This document shows, piece after piece, positions 9,350 through 16,596 of a stretch of 64,000 nt of DNA (the stretch's first letter is position 1; every line of letters starts with the position of its first letter). The position numbers and the translations under genes were made by a program. Under the pieces are notes generated by a model. That model did not search any database. It saw nothing but the letters and a program-made list of their open reading frames with translations, and was not told the origin of the DNA. Origin of the DNA: Petroclostridium sp. X23 (lineage in GTDB: Bacteria; Bacillota; Clostridia; SK-Y3). The stretch covers positions 558,001-622,000 of the forward strand of contig NZ_CP124862.1 in NCBI RefSeq assembly GCF_030013905.1, read 5' to 3'.

Positions 9350-10021
9350 GTAAGTGCTTCAAAAGATGACGTATAGTGGCGTTATATTTATTGTGGTAAG
9401 CTAATACTATCATTTTTGGAAGCACTTTTTATGTTTTTGATTCAGCCTTCATTCTTCTGGCAATTCCTTTGACCAGGGCAGGTACTTGTCCAGAAGTTCT
9501 GGATGGTTTTTAAAATCTGTATCAGGTATTGCTTCAAGGATATATTTTAGATACTCATACACATCTAAAGCGTTTGCTTTGGCAGATTCCACCAAGGTGT
9601 AGAGGATCGCATTGGCAGTTGCTCCCCTGGAAGTGTCAGCAAAAAGCCAAGCTCTTCTTGCCGTGGCATAGGGTTTGATATTTGCCTCGTATAGAATTGT
9701 TGGAGATGGGAAGTCTTCCGTCTTCTAGAAATGTCTCAAGATATTTCTTCTGGTTCTTGGCATAATTCAGAGCTTTTGTCAGGTTCTCATTTGTAGTAGA
9801 AAGAGCAGATGTTTCTTCAACCCACGACCAAAAGACATCTAGGATGGTACGTGATGCCTCCTGACGCTTCTCTTTCTTTTCATCATATGACATTCCTTTA
9901 TCTCATCTTCTAATTTGAAGAGAAGATTGATAAATTCCCTTCCTTCAGCTCCTTTGGAACCCGGGATCTCCTTTCCTTTATTGTTCAGCGGAATGCTTTC
10001 TATGAAATAGCGACGAAAATG
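9350..10021 (-). mobile_element. IS66-type element remnant
   Basis: Keeps one end, starting GTAAGTGCTTCAAAAG at 9350, as IS66 termini do, plus the 3' part of a tnpC gene. The other end and the tnpA/tnpB genes are missing; the element stops abruptly near 10021, shortly before the Nif11 gene. Confidence 0.65.
9450..10021 (-). pseudogene. IS66 transposase (TnpC) C-terminal remnant, frameshifted
   Basis: Reading right to left: HFRRYFIESIPLNN and GSKGAEGREFINLLFKLE (conserved IS66 text), then a frameshift near 9893, then DVFWSWVEETSA...LPISNN (the conserved LPISNN(L)AER-type motif, here broken by a further shift to IRGKYQTL), another shift near 9640, and the tail GATANAILYTLVESAKANAL...LPWSKELPEE ending at 9450. 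At least three indels, so it is inactive. The N-terminal half with most catalytic residues is absent. Confidence 0.8.
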
Positions 10022-10127
10022 AGCCTTATCTTACTTCTCGAATAAGGCTCACGCAAAAAAAACTTATCTCCAAATGACAAAAAGGTTTTTACTATTCAGA
10101 TAATAACCAGTATAAAGGATAGATTAC

Positions 10128-10505
10128 TCAATCACCCAGCCATACATACTCAGATTTTTTTTTATAAAAGTAATGTCCGCAATTGCACTTATAGTACCAC
10201 CACTCTCCGTCGCGGTAGGTTTCATATTTTGAACACTCGTAACATATGTATGTAGGATTTCTGCTACAAAGGAAGTATGCCCTTAAATCACCAAATAAAC
10301 TTCCACCAACTACTTGGCCAAGCTCTTCGTCTGATAATTCACCAGTATTTTGAGTAGATGATACAAATTCTTTCCACTCTTTTTGATTGATCTCACAACC
10401 AGTTTCTTTTATAATAGAAAATAGTTCAGATTCTGTTTTAGCTTCTTTAATCTTTGCCACAAACTGAGGCTCTTTTTTTAATTTTTCAATATCTTCTTTC
10501 AACAT
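10128..10505 (-). CDS. Nif11-leader RiPP-like precursor, Cys-rich core
   Basis: A 125-residue protein. Residues 1-60 match the Nif11-type leader pattern (LKKEPQFVAKIKEAKTESEL, then IIKETGCEIN) and are followed by a double-glycine cleavage motif, LSDEELGQVVGG. After GG comes a 58-residue tail with six Cys and one His: CYEC and CNCGH pairs separated by about 17 residues, which also resembles a zinc ribbon. Nif11 leaders guide modification and C39-peptidase export of natural products. No modifying enzyme or exporter is adjacent, so this is an orphan. A strong GAGAGGTG box lies 5 bases before the ATG. It could alternatively be a zinc-binding protein that borrowed the leader. Confidence 0.75.
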   Translation of the reverse strand: MLKEDIEKLKKEPQFVAKIKEAKTESELFSIIKETGCEINQKEWKEFVSSTQNTGELSDEELGQVVGGSLFGDLRAYFLCSRNPTYICYECSKYETYRDGEWWYYKCNCGHYFYKKKSEYVWLGD

Positions 10506-10653
10506 ATTTTCACCTCTCAGTTTTTATGATTTTACTATTTATACGTATTAACTTGAAAAATAGCTCACCAAAGTCATGTTAAAGCAGATTTAATAAAGGA
10601 CATTGTAGATTTACTAGAGATACATTGGAAGGGCTTGGTAATCAAAGACTTTT

Positions 10654-10794
10654 TCAGGAGCAAATATTATGTTTGTAAATCGGTAAGTGCTTCAAGGCAT
10701 GTCGTAAAAATAATGGTGTTACACCCATAATCTTAGCTGCAACAGGAACAGATACTGTTAATGGCTTTTCTTTTTCGAGTTGTTCAAGAGTCAT
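10654..10794 (-). pseudogene. Truncated phage HTH (excisionase-like) protein
   Basis: 46 residues: MTLEQLEKEKPLTVSVPVAA then KIMGVTPLFLRHALKH. The first 38 match the start of small phage DNA-binding proteins that normally continue KFPFG with another 40 or so residues. After KH the text becomes unrelated and stops. Part of the prophage remnant. Confidence 0.6.
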
Positions 10795-10821
10795 TACTGA
10801 TAACCTCACTTTCTTTTGCTG

Positions 10822-11013
10822 TTAACTTTCTGTTTTGTTTTCTTTTTGCTCTCCGTTATAATACACAAGACTATCTGGAAGCTTTTCTCCTAATGATTCT
10901 AGATGCATTGCTAATACTTTCACGGCAAGTCCAGGCTCAATATTCATACGTTTTGCGAATCTAAGCCATTTGTTCATAATCCTTGCTATTTCTCCAAGAC
11001 TTAATTGCCTCAT
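10822..11013 (-). CDS. Small prophage-type protein, unknown function
   Basis: 63 residues, helical and basic (SLGEIARIMNKWLRFAKRMN, GLAVKVLAMHLESLGEKLPD). It has the look of small phage regulators between excisionase and repressor genes. The ribosome binding site is weak (GGGTGA). Function unknown. Confidence 0.5.
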   Translation of the reverse strand: MRQLSLGEIARIMNKWLRFAKRMNIEPGLAVKVLAMHLESLGEKLPDSLVYYNGEQKENKTES

Positions 11014-11269
11014 CTATTCACCCATCTTTTTAATACTTATCTAAAGAAACCCTATTATGACTTCTCATTAGGAAACAAAGTATACTGATATGGTGAAAGA
11101 CTTGGGATAAATAATAATCCCAAACTGTGCAGCAAATTTTTGAGATGCGATAAGATAATCACGCGGAGAAATACCAGCACGTTTTGCTTCTGTTCTTATA
11201 GTGATAAATTTCTTGAAATTCCTTTGCTTTTTGTAGTAATTAAATTATAATTATTACTGTTAGTAGTAA

Positions 11270-11749
11270 AAACGAGGTGGAAAAAAGGGTAAAAAACTAG
11301 GAGAATATATAAGGAAAAAAAGAAAAGGTTTAAAGCTATCTTCTAAAAAGTTCTCAGAAATAGCTGGAGTATCTAAATCATATATAGATTATATTGAGAA
11401 TGGGCAACGAGAACCTTCAGCAGAAAAATTGGCATTACTATCACAAGCTTTAGACGTGCCTCTAGATGTGTTATTGGAAAAACAAATAGAAGATAAAAAG
11501 TATGTAGTTGTAAATGTTATGGAAGAACAATATGGTAAAGAGTTTGTGGAAAGTTATAGAGATTTAATGAGCTCTATTGATAAAAAAGATAATAATTTGA
11601 GCATTACAACAGATCCGGAAATAACCGAAATCCTGGAACAACTCCACAAACGCCCAGAAATGAAAATGTTATTCAGCGTATCAAAAAACGCTACTAAAGA
11701 AGATATAGAAAAAGCCGTAAAAATAATAGAGGCACTAAAGGGGGACTAA
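11270..11749 (+). pseudogene. Xre-type phage repressor lacking an in-frame start codon
   Basis: The frame codes a clear HTH: KKLGEYIRKKRKGLKLSSKK, FSEIAGVSKSYIDYIENGQR, then a C-terminal helical domain ending KAVKIIEALKGD. In this frame no ATG, GTG or TTG occurs between the stop at 11267 and the TTG at 11429, which lies after the HTH. A GTG at 11278 with a GAGG box sits one base out of phase before an A-run, so a single-base indel probably destroyed the start. It is followed by an ImmA-like gene 5 bases later, the usual repressor-ImmA arrangement. A sequencing error in the A-run is possible. Confidence 0.65.
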
Positions 11750-11754
11750 ACACC

Positions 11755-12006
11755 ATGGATAAAATTGTGAGGCTCATTAAACTACCGCTAACAGTTAGAG
11801 GAACAACTGTTCCAGATAGTGATGGGAATTACAATATATACATCAATAGAGACTTAAGCTATGAAATGCAACTTAAAACGCCGCAGCGCGAAATTATTCA
11901 CATTGAAGGTAATGACTTTTATAGTAGTACTCCTGTTGCAGTGTTAGAAAACAAGGTAAAATATAAGATAAAACCAAAGGAAGAATTGAAATGGAGAAAA
12001 TGTTAA
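11755..12006 (+). CDS. Truncated ImmA/IrrE-like protein with degenerate metal site
   Basis: 83 residues. The pattern (IKLPLTVRGTTVPDSDGNYN, IYINRDLSYE, then a helix and IEGNDFYS) matches the short ImmA-like proteins that follow phage Xre repressors; in active members the helix holds HExxH. Here it reads REIIH, the first His replaced by Arg, so proteolysis is unlikely. It may only act as a binding partner of the repressor, or be decaying with it. It overlaps the next gene by 16 bases. Confidence 0.65.
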   Translation: MDKIVRLIKLPLTVRGTTVPDSDGNYNIYINRDLSYEMQLKTPQREIIHIEGNDFYSSTPVAVLENKVKYKIKPKEELKWRKC

Positions 12007-12281
12007 AGGAAATTCTAAGTGAGTTGAGAGAGGTTAAAGCAAAGGTAACAAAATTAGAAGGAGGACAGGAAGAAATAAAAGGTGATGTCAAAGATTTAAA
12101 GCAAATGACCAAAGCTATTTTTAACCAAACTGCTGATTTAACAGAATTCCGCACTGAAACCAATGAAAAACTTGACACCGTTATTAGTGATATAAAGACT
12201 ATGCATGAAGATATTGTAGCTGTAGAATATATATCCAGCAAAAATATGAACGATATTGCAAAGCTTAAACTGATAAAATAA
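11991..12281 (+). CDS. Coiled-coil phage-type protein
   Basis: 96 residues, almost wholly heptad-like (EKMLKEILSELREVKAKVTK, then DVKDLKQMTKAIFNQ and TETNEKLDTVISDIK). Similar small coiled-coil proteins follow repressor/ImmA genes in clostridial prophages; role unknown. Its end overlaps the 3' end of the convergent toxin gene by 17 bases. Confidence 0.6.
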   Translation: MEKMLKEILSELREVKAKVTKLEGGQEEIKGDVKDLKQMTKAIFNQTADLTEFRTETNEKLDTVISDIKTMHEDIVAVEYISSKNMNDIAKLKLIK

Positions 12282-12555
12282 ATGTGAGGCAGATACATTT
12301 GATTTGAATATTTTCATTGATTTTATATACAAGTACATAATTCTTAATCAACGCCTTTCGGTAACCTTCCTTTTCCAACCGCTTATCTTGACATTTGGCA
12401 TATGTCATCGGATTACTTTTTAGATGTCCATAACATTTATCAACTTCATCAAGGAAATCACCTGCTGCTATTGGATTGGCTAACTGCACGGCAATGTATG
12501 AAACGATTTTGTCTAAATCTTGGTGCGCAAACTCTGAAATAATCAATTTATACAT
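12265..12555 (-). CDS. RelE/ParE-family toxin
   Basis: Type II toxin of the RelE/ParE fold: MYKLIISEFAHQDLDKIVSY, GDFLDEVDKCYGHLKSNP, and GYRKALIKNYVLVYKINE. These act on ribosome-bound mRNA or gyrase. The C-terminus (KCICLTFILSV) is unlike the usual final strand and lies where the frame runs into the convergent gene, so the last strand may be altered and activity reduced. It overlaps the upstream antitoxin gene by 8 bases. Confidence 0.8.
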   Translation of the reverse strand: MYKLIISEFAHQDLDKIVSYIAVQLANPIAAGDFLDEVDKCYGHLKSNPMTYAKCQDKRLEKEGYRKALIKNYVLVYKINENIQIKCICLTFILSV

Positions 12556-12808
12556 TGTATTTCTCTCTTATGCTTTTTAAAGAAGCGTCTCCATCGAGCA
12601 CTTTGCCTTCTTTCAATTGCTCCTCGGCTGCAATAAGCTTGCTATACACATCAAGCATAAACATCTTCTCTTCATACATTTCCATGCTCATGATAACCAT
12701 ATCTCCATAACCGTTTTTCGTTATAAAAATCGGTTCATCACATGCATGGCACATTTGTGAGATCTGGCTTGTGTTTTTTAAATCTCGAATAGGAATGATC
12801 TGAGGCAT
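12548..12808 (-). CDS. Phd/YefM-type antitoxin
   Basis: 86 residues with MPQIIPIRDLKNTSQISQMC, EPIFITKNGYGDMVIMSMEM and a C-terminal toxin-binding helix. Matches the Phd/YefM DNA-binding antitoxin fold. It precedes and overlaps the RelE/ParE toxin gene, the standard order for neutralisation and autoregulation. AGGAGCTGG lies before the ATG. Confidence 0.85.
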   Translation of the reverse strand: MPQIIPIRDLKNTSQISQMCHACDEPIFITKNGYGDMVIMSMEMYEEKMFMLDVYSKLIAAEEQLKEGKVLDGDASLKSIREKYNV

Positions 12809-12886
12809 ATTAACCAGCTCCTTTCTATGGTTTTATCGTGCCATAATTATACCACATCGTCAATCATTCTATTCATTTTATAAAAT

Positions 12887-12998
12887 CTACAATACTAATA
12901 TTCCTCTTTTATCATATACACAAGTCTTTTTCTTGCTCCTGATTGCCCCATCAATTGCTATACTATAGATTCTCTCTATGAACTTTTCTTTATCTAGT
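12887..12998 (-). pseudogene. Second copy of terminase large-subunit C-terminus
   Basis: Decoded right to left: KLDKEKFIERIYSIAIDGAI then RSKKKTCVYDKRGILVL stop. This aligns with the tail of the terminase at 13477 (PDKEKSTERIDGAVALIMAL, RAIRNENKASIYDERGILII). It is divergent in sequence, so it comes from a related phage rather than a recent duplication. Confidence 0.6.
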
Positions 12999-13000
12999 TT

Positions 13001-13020
13001 GTTTTACTATATAGTAAAAC
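13001..13020. repeat. Perfect 20-bp palindrome
   Basis: GTTTTACTAT followed by its exact complement ATAGTAAAAC with no spacer. It lies between the terminase tail remnant and a minus-strand gene. Could be an operator or an element end; no T-run for termination. Confidence 0.45.
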
Positions 13021-13041
13021 AAAACATCTTATAATATAGTT

Positions 13042-13359
13042 TTAGTTTAAATACTGTAATAATCTATTTCTCATAAAGTCAAGATAATACTCAAGCGCCA
13101 CACTATACATGTTACGACCAGTATCATTTTTTATATTAAAGTCATTGTTTTCTTTTATACACTTAATCTCTCTTTCTAATTCAGATATTGAAGAAATGTT
13201 AAAAAGGCTATCATCAATAGCTCGTATTTTTAGTATTTCTTCCGAAATCGTGTGCACTGCACGAGCATATTTATATGCTGAACTTTTACTCATTGTATTA
13301 CCGTTCTTCTTTTTCTTAGTTGTAATTAACCAATTTTCAAATTCTTTTAAAATGTCCAT
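13042..13359 (-). CDS. Small protein like the N-terminal head of modification-dependent restriction enzymes
   Basis: 105 residues: FENWLITTKKKKNGNTMSKS, SAYKYARAVHTISEE, then TGRNMYSVALEYYLDFM. This helical pattern (a Y-K-Y-x-x-A-I-x-x-I-S motif and a T-G-x-x-M-Y-S-x-A-L-x-Y-Y end) is known to me from N-terminal regions of McrB- or HNH-type restriction proteins. Here it stands alone, with no nuclease or GTPase following, so it is either a stand-alone version or the remains of one. It sits between two terminase fragments. Confidence 0.45.
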   Translation of the reverse strand: MDILKEFENWLITTKKKKNGNTMSKSSAYKYARAVHTISEEILKIRAIDDSLFNISSISELEREIKCIKENNDFNIKNDTGRNMYSVALEYYLDFMRNRLLQYLN

Positions 13360-13476
13360 TCTATCAACCCATGAATATTATACCAAATATTCCAGTAGCT
13401 TTGTATAAAAAGTGAATTACTAACAACCATGTATAATCTTACATAACTAAAAGTGATTGCAAATCCAATTCTCGGT

Positions 13477-14414
13477 TTATATTATTAGAATCCCTCTCTC
13501 ATCATAAATACTGGCCTTATTTTCATTCCTAATGGCCCTATCTAAAGCCATAATAAGGGCTACTGCACCATCAATGCGCTCAGTAGATTTCTCTTTATCT
13601 GGCTTTATGTTACCGGCGGGGTCAGTTTTTATGTAGATATTATCCATCATCCAACGCAGCACCGGATTCCCACCATGGACTATTCTCTTCTCCAACGTTA
13701 ATTTCATTAGCTCCTTTGAAGATGGTGACATATCTTTATAACCTTGGCCAAACGGAACAACTGTAAAACCCATTCCCTCGAGCCATTTTTCCATCGGCAT
13801 CCAACGGGTTGATTGTTTCACCCATTGGTTAAGCCTTAACTGCCGGAAGTGATTCTCTTCAGCCGGATTTTCCTTTGCACTAAGATATGCATTTCTAACT
13901 TTTTCAATATCAATGGTATGTCCAAGTGAGGGATTAGCCTTATACCAGTTCTGCTCATCGCCCCAGTCATCGTCGTCATTAATTCCATAAATAATTGGAT
14001 AAAAGGTAGGATCAATTTTCCTGCCATCCATAATATCCATTGCTTTCTGATGCACTTCCCACAAATAGAGTTTCTATCTGTACCTGCTGTTGTAATTAGA
14101 AAAAAATAGCGGTTGAAGTCTGGCATCACCGCTACCTTTAGTCATAACATCAAATAAGTCTCTATTAGGCTGAGCGTGAAGCTCATCAAAGACTACCGCA
14201 TGAACATTCAAGCCATGTTTGGTGTATGCTTCAGCTGATAATACCTGATAAAAACTGTTAGTTGGTTTATATACTAACCTTTTCACTGAGATAATCGGTT
14301 TTATTCTTCTCTTAAGTGCAGGACTCTGGTCAATCATATCTACGGCCACATCAAATACGATTGATGCCTACTGCCTATCAGAAACACAGCTATAAACTTC
14401 AGCGCTCTCTCCTA
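13477..14414 (-). pseudogene. Phage terminase large subunit, broken
   Basis: Pieces from right to left: SAEVYSCVSDRQ, an in-frame stop near 14372, ASIVFDVAVDMIDQSPALKR, VFDELHAQPNRDLFDVMTKG (Walker B region), a frameshift at a T-run near 14105, LITTAGTDRNSI, a second shift near 14065, then WEVHQKAMDIMDGR and so on. After MEKWLEGMGF the text jumps to TVVPFGQGYKDMSP, missing well over 100 residues that hold the nuclease domain. Ends STERIDGAVALIMALDRAIR, the normal tail. Also lacks Walker A. Non-functional. Confidence 0.85.
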
Positions 14415-14476
14415 ATTACCAACTTATTGCTGTCTTATAGTAGCATACTTTTCCAATAAATTTACATCTTTATTCA

Positions 14477-14593
14477 TCAAAAATGCGGCAATGAAGCAAT
14501 ATTAACGCGGTTAACCTTGACGTCCTTTAATTCTCTTTTTTCATATTGGACAGCTTCATTTAGCCCTTTCATAATGCTATCGTATGCACTCAT
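14477..14593 (-). pseudogene. N-terminal fragment of an Xre antitoxin-like protein
   Basis: 38 residues: MSAYDSIMKGLNEAVQYEKR then ELKDVKVNRVNIASLPHF. This matches the start of HigA/MqsA-like antitoxins, which continue into an HTH after the LPHY position. The HTH is gone. GAGGAGG lies about 11 bases upstream. Confidence 0.5.
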
Positions 14594-14619
14594 AGCAATC
14601 ATTTCCTCCTCGGCTCCTC

Positions 14620-14757
14620 TTACTGCTCCTTAATCCGCTTATCCTTTACCTTAAGTTGCTTATTGGATTCTTTTTCTCTTCTCTTCAAAGCCTTTCTTGG
14701 AAAGTTCTTTATGATCGTACAATTCATTTTAAGTTCCGTTTTCTCATAAAACACCAT
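14620..14757 (-). CDS. Possible small basic protein
   Basis: 45 residues, very basic C-terminus (RKALKRREKESNKQLKVKDK). It starts 8 bases after the preceding stop and ends 27 bases before the antitoxin fragment. No clear ribosome binding site and no family recognised; could be chance. Confidence 0.3.
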   Translation of the reverse strand: MVFYEKTELKMNCTIIKNFPRKALKRREKESNKQLKVKDKRIKEQ

Positions 14758-14764
14758 CTCAACA

Positions 14765-14953
14765 TCATTGTTTCCGCTCAAACGCAATCATGAAACTTAC
14801 AAAATGAACCAATTTCTCCATACACTTATCCTCAACGCACCGGACGCAATAAATCTTTTGCTCTTCACTATATCTTGAAAACTCCTGCAGAAAAGAATCA
14901 AGCTTTTGTACATTTAACAATAGTTTGCGATGCTCCATTCTACTCTCTCCCAT
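14765..14953 (-). CDS. Small uncharacterised protein
   Basis: 62 residues with two Cys-containing helices (KIYCVRCVEDKCMEKLVHFV) and a coding-like composition. TAGGAG lies 9 bases before the ATG. It follows the Spo0E-like gene by 52 bases in the same direction. No family recognised. Confidence 0.5.
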   Translation of the reverse strand: MGESRMEHRKLLLNVQKLDSFLQEFSRYSEEQKIYCVRCVEDKCMEKLVHFVSFMIAFERKQ

Positions 14954-15005
14954 AGCAGCATCTCCTATTCTGATTTTGATTCAGCATCTGCTCCTGTTGC
15001 TGTTC

Positions 15006-15299
15006 TCATTCTTTAAAATACCCAAATGCTTTTTGATAATCACAAATGAGTTCATCCAACGCCCGGCTAATGCTCAAAACTTCTTCACTGACTAGGTTAC
15101 ATTCAGGTTCAATCATTAATAAATGCAACCGCTGCCTCAGTCGGTTAATGGATTCTTTCTTCATTTCCAATTCATTACTATCAATGCATTGCCCGCTTCC
15201 TGTGGAAGAGCTGCTAAATCGATGATTACTTTCCGAACGATAAGCAAAATCAGATAGCTCCTCCACTGATTCCATTGGTTTTTTCACGCTATTCTTCAT
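15006..15299 (-). CDS. Spo0E-like aspartyl-phosphate phosphatase
   Basis: 97 residues from the ATG at 15299. The C-terminal half carries the Spo0E signature: INRLRQRLHLLMIE and SISRALDELICDYQK (family S-x-x-L-D-x-L-I-x-x-Y), two antiparallel helices. Spo0E proteins dephosphorylate Spo0A-P and delay sporulation. The N-terminal half is Ser-rich and unrelated. The ribosome binding site GAGAGG lies inside the 3' arm of a perfect 12-bp hairpin (15305-15340), which would hide it. Placed in a prophage relic, it may have served the phage by holding back sporulation. Confidence 0.75.
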   Translation of the reverse strand: MKNSVKKPMESVEELSDFAYRSESNHRFSSSSTGSGQCIDSNELEMKKESINRLRQRLHLLMIEPECNLVSEEVLSISRALDELICDYQKAFGYFKE

Positions 15300-15304
15300 T
15301 ATAT

Positions 15305-15340
15305 ATTTTCCTCTCAAATAAAAATATCTGAGAGGAAAAT
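15305..15340 (-). promoter_or_regulatory. Hairpin sequestering the Spo0E-like ribosome binding site
   Basis: Perfect 12-bp arms ATTTTCCTCTCA and TGAGAGGAAAAT with a 12-base loop in the leader. The 3' arm contains GAGAGG, the only good ribosome binding site for the gene starting at 15299. Folding would block translation. Confidence 0.6.
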
Positions 15341-15572
15341 TAAAAAAGCGCACGTGCAGAAAATATACTACTCTCCTACACGTGTGCTTTTATGTTATTG
15401 AAAATAAAAGTCAAATGCTGTATAATAACATAAGATCGCATGACAGCCGCGTATCATCGGATACACTTGTATCTGGCGATACGTCTACTGTTGGTGTAGG
15501 CAGTCTCGTGCCTGCATTAGTTTTTGAGTGCGCCAACACTCAAAAACCATGGCGACTTTTTTAATTTTCCTC
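15332..15572. repeat. Highly structured 240-bp element with 17-bp inverted ends
   Basis: Ends GAGGAAAATTAAAAAAG (15332-15348) and its exact complement (15556-15572). Inside, on the plus strand: a long arm AAAGCGCACGTG/CACGTGTGCTTT (15344-15391), GTATC-atcg-GATAC (15451-15464), GTATC-tggc-GATAC (15469-15482), AGGCA/TGCCT (15498-15513), and an 11-bp stem GTTTTTGAGTG/CACTCAAAAAC (15520-15547). The loop CGCCA of that last stem is complementary to TGGCG at 15550-15554, followed by six T, giving a pseudoknot or switch to a short terminator. It could be a structured RNA or a MITE-like element. A 60-codon plus-strand frame overlaps it but is judged secondary. Confidence 0.6.
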
Positions 15573-15613
15573 GCAATAATTATATACTATTTAAGGGAAA
15601 TAATGCAAGTTAT

Positions 15614-15993
15614 TTAGATTAATTTTGTACTATTATGTAAGATTTTATCTAATGATATGCTGTCCTTATCAGTAATTTTATTGGTGAAAAACTTAAGCAC
15701 ATGAATCTTTTGCATCTTTGATTTATATATACTGCTAACAACTTTACCAGTATCCCGCAATGAAATGCAGGAATAATTCATCCATTTGACTGCATAAAGA
15801 TTTTGTGTACTGTATGTCCTGCAAGACAATGGAACCAAGACGAAAGAACCATCATGGCCACCGTTCACAGCCACTCTCATGAAAAAGTTTTCTCACTAAC
15901 CGTCTCCTCATCTGTTGTCTCGGAAGCAATAGGATCTCCCTATACTTCCTCTTGCTCATATAATCCAAATATAGTTGTTACTTCTTTACTCAT
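15614..15993 (-). pseudogene. Small gene broken by stop codons
   Basis: Starts at ATG 15993, overlapping the MazG-like stop as ATGA and preceded by AAAGGAAG. It reads MSKEVTTIFGLYEQEEV then TAG, continues GDPIASETTDEETVSEKTFS then another stop, and resumes as GSFVLVPLSCRTYSTQNLYA, WMNYSCISLRDTG. The intact homologue would be a single small protein of a conjugative or phage operon. Function unknown. Confidence 0.45.
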
Positions 15994-16313
15994 TCTTCTA
16001 CTTCCTTTAGCAATAGTCTTTTTCTAAAGCCGCCTCTTTGAACAAATTTATCATAACGTATCTTTTCAAATTGCTCAAGGGTAACACCTTTATAATCCAA
16101 TAATGCATAAATTACTTCAACTAGATCAGCCAATTCCTCAACGCTGTCACTCTCCTGATATTCCTGCATTTCCTCTTTAAGTTTAATATTAAGATATTTT
16201 TGATATTTTTGTGCATTCAAAACTTCCACAATAGCTTTTTTACCGCTGGACTCGATAATCTCCGGAATTTTATCCCTCACAAGTTTTTCGTATTTTATAG
16301 TATTTCTTTTCAA
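15990..16313 (-). CDS. MazG-superfamily pyrophosphohydrolase-like protein
   Basis: 107 residues: KLVRDKIPEIIESSGKKAIV, then KLKEEMQEYQESDSVEELAD, LVEVIYALLDYKG. The EExxEY and EExxD metal-binding motifs of all-alpha NTP pyrophosphatases are intact. Such proteins hydrolyse (d)NTPs or phosphoribosyl-ATP-like substrates, for nucleotide housecleaning. Third gene of a run starting with radC. Confidence 0.8.
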   Translation of the reverse strand: MKRNTIKYEKLVRDKIPEIIESSGKKAIVEVLNAQKYQKYLNIKLKEEMQEYQESDSVEELADLVEVIYALLDYKGVTLEQFEKIRYDKFVQRGGFRKRLLLKEVEE

Positions 16314-16315
16314 TG

Positions 16316-16576
16316 CTATACACCCTCTATCTCTTTTAATCTTTTTTCAAGCCTCTCCCGATAAAATTTTCTGGTTCTATAGTCTATAATATCCTTAAAA
16401 TGTGCAATAAATGCAGGATTGTGTATATCCTCCCCTAGCTCAGGTGTAAGGCAAAATAGTTCCTCATTTCCATAGAAAAACTTAGGTGATGACTTTGAAA
16501 TAAACTTTATTGGATTTCTACGTGCCAAACTTACGTATTCCTTCATACCCCATGCAAGACATGAATTCCCCTCCAA
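16316..16576 (-). CDS. Uncharacterised protein of the radC operon
   Basis: 86 residues, conserved-looking text (WGMKEYVSLARRNPIKFISK, SSPKFFYGNEELFCLTPELG, FYRERLEKRLKEIEG). It begins 20 bases after the radC stop and ends 2 bases before the MazG-like start, so it is cotranscribed. No family known to me. Confidence 0.6.
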   Translation of the reverse strand: MEGNSCLAWGMKEYVSLARRNPIKFISKSSPKFFYGNEELFCLTPELGEDIHNPAFIAHFKDIIDYRTRKFYRERLEKRLKEIEGV

Positions 16577-16596
16577 AACTACTGATATTGTTCTAT

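Larger units (their letters stand above)
10654..15299. mobile_element. Decayed prophage region
   Basis: Groups phage-type genes on both strands: HTH fragment, small regulator, Xre repressor, ImmA-like protein, coiled-coil protein, terminase large subunit fragments, truncated HTH antitoxin and a Spo0E-like gene. No head, tail, lysis or integrase genes are seen, so this is a relic. Boundaries are approximate; the TA pair at 12265-12808 may be a later arrival. Confidence 0.6.

Noticed and set aside
9350..10695. The 13-mer GTAAGTGCTTCAA occurs at 9350 and 10682 and might mark the two ends of one IS66 element.
   Set aside because: Both copies point the same way, whereas IS66 ends are inverted; the second lies in the codons of the HTH fragment, so it is probably chance or a recombination scar.
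11090..11240. Minus-strand text KKFITIRTEAKRAGISPRDY then LIASQKFAAQFG looked like a phage protein piece.
   Set aside because: No start codon and no family match; noted only as possible debris.
15382..15564. A 60-codon plus-strand frame inside the structured element.
   Set aside because: It overlaps nearly all the hairpins and lacks a ribosome binding site; the base pattern is better explained by RNA or DNA structure, although coding cannot be fully excluded.
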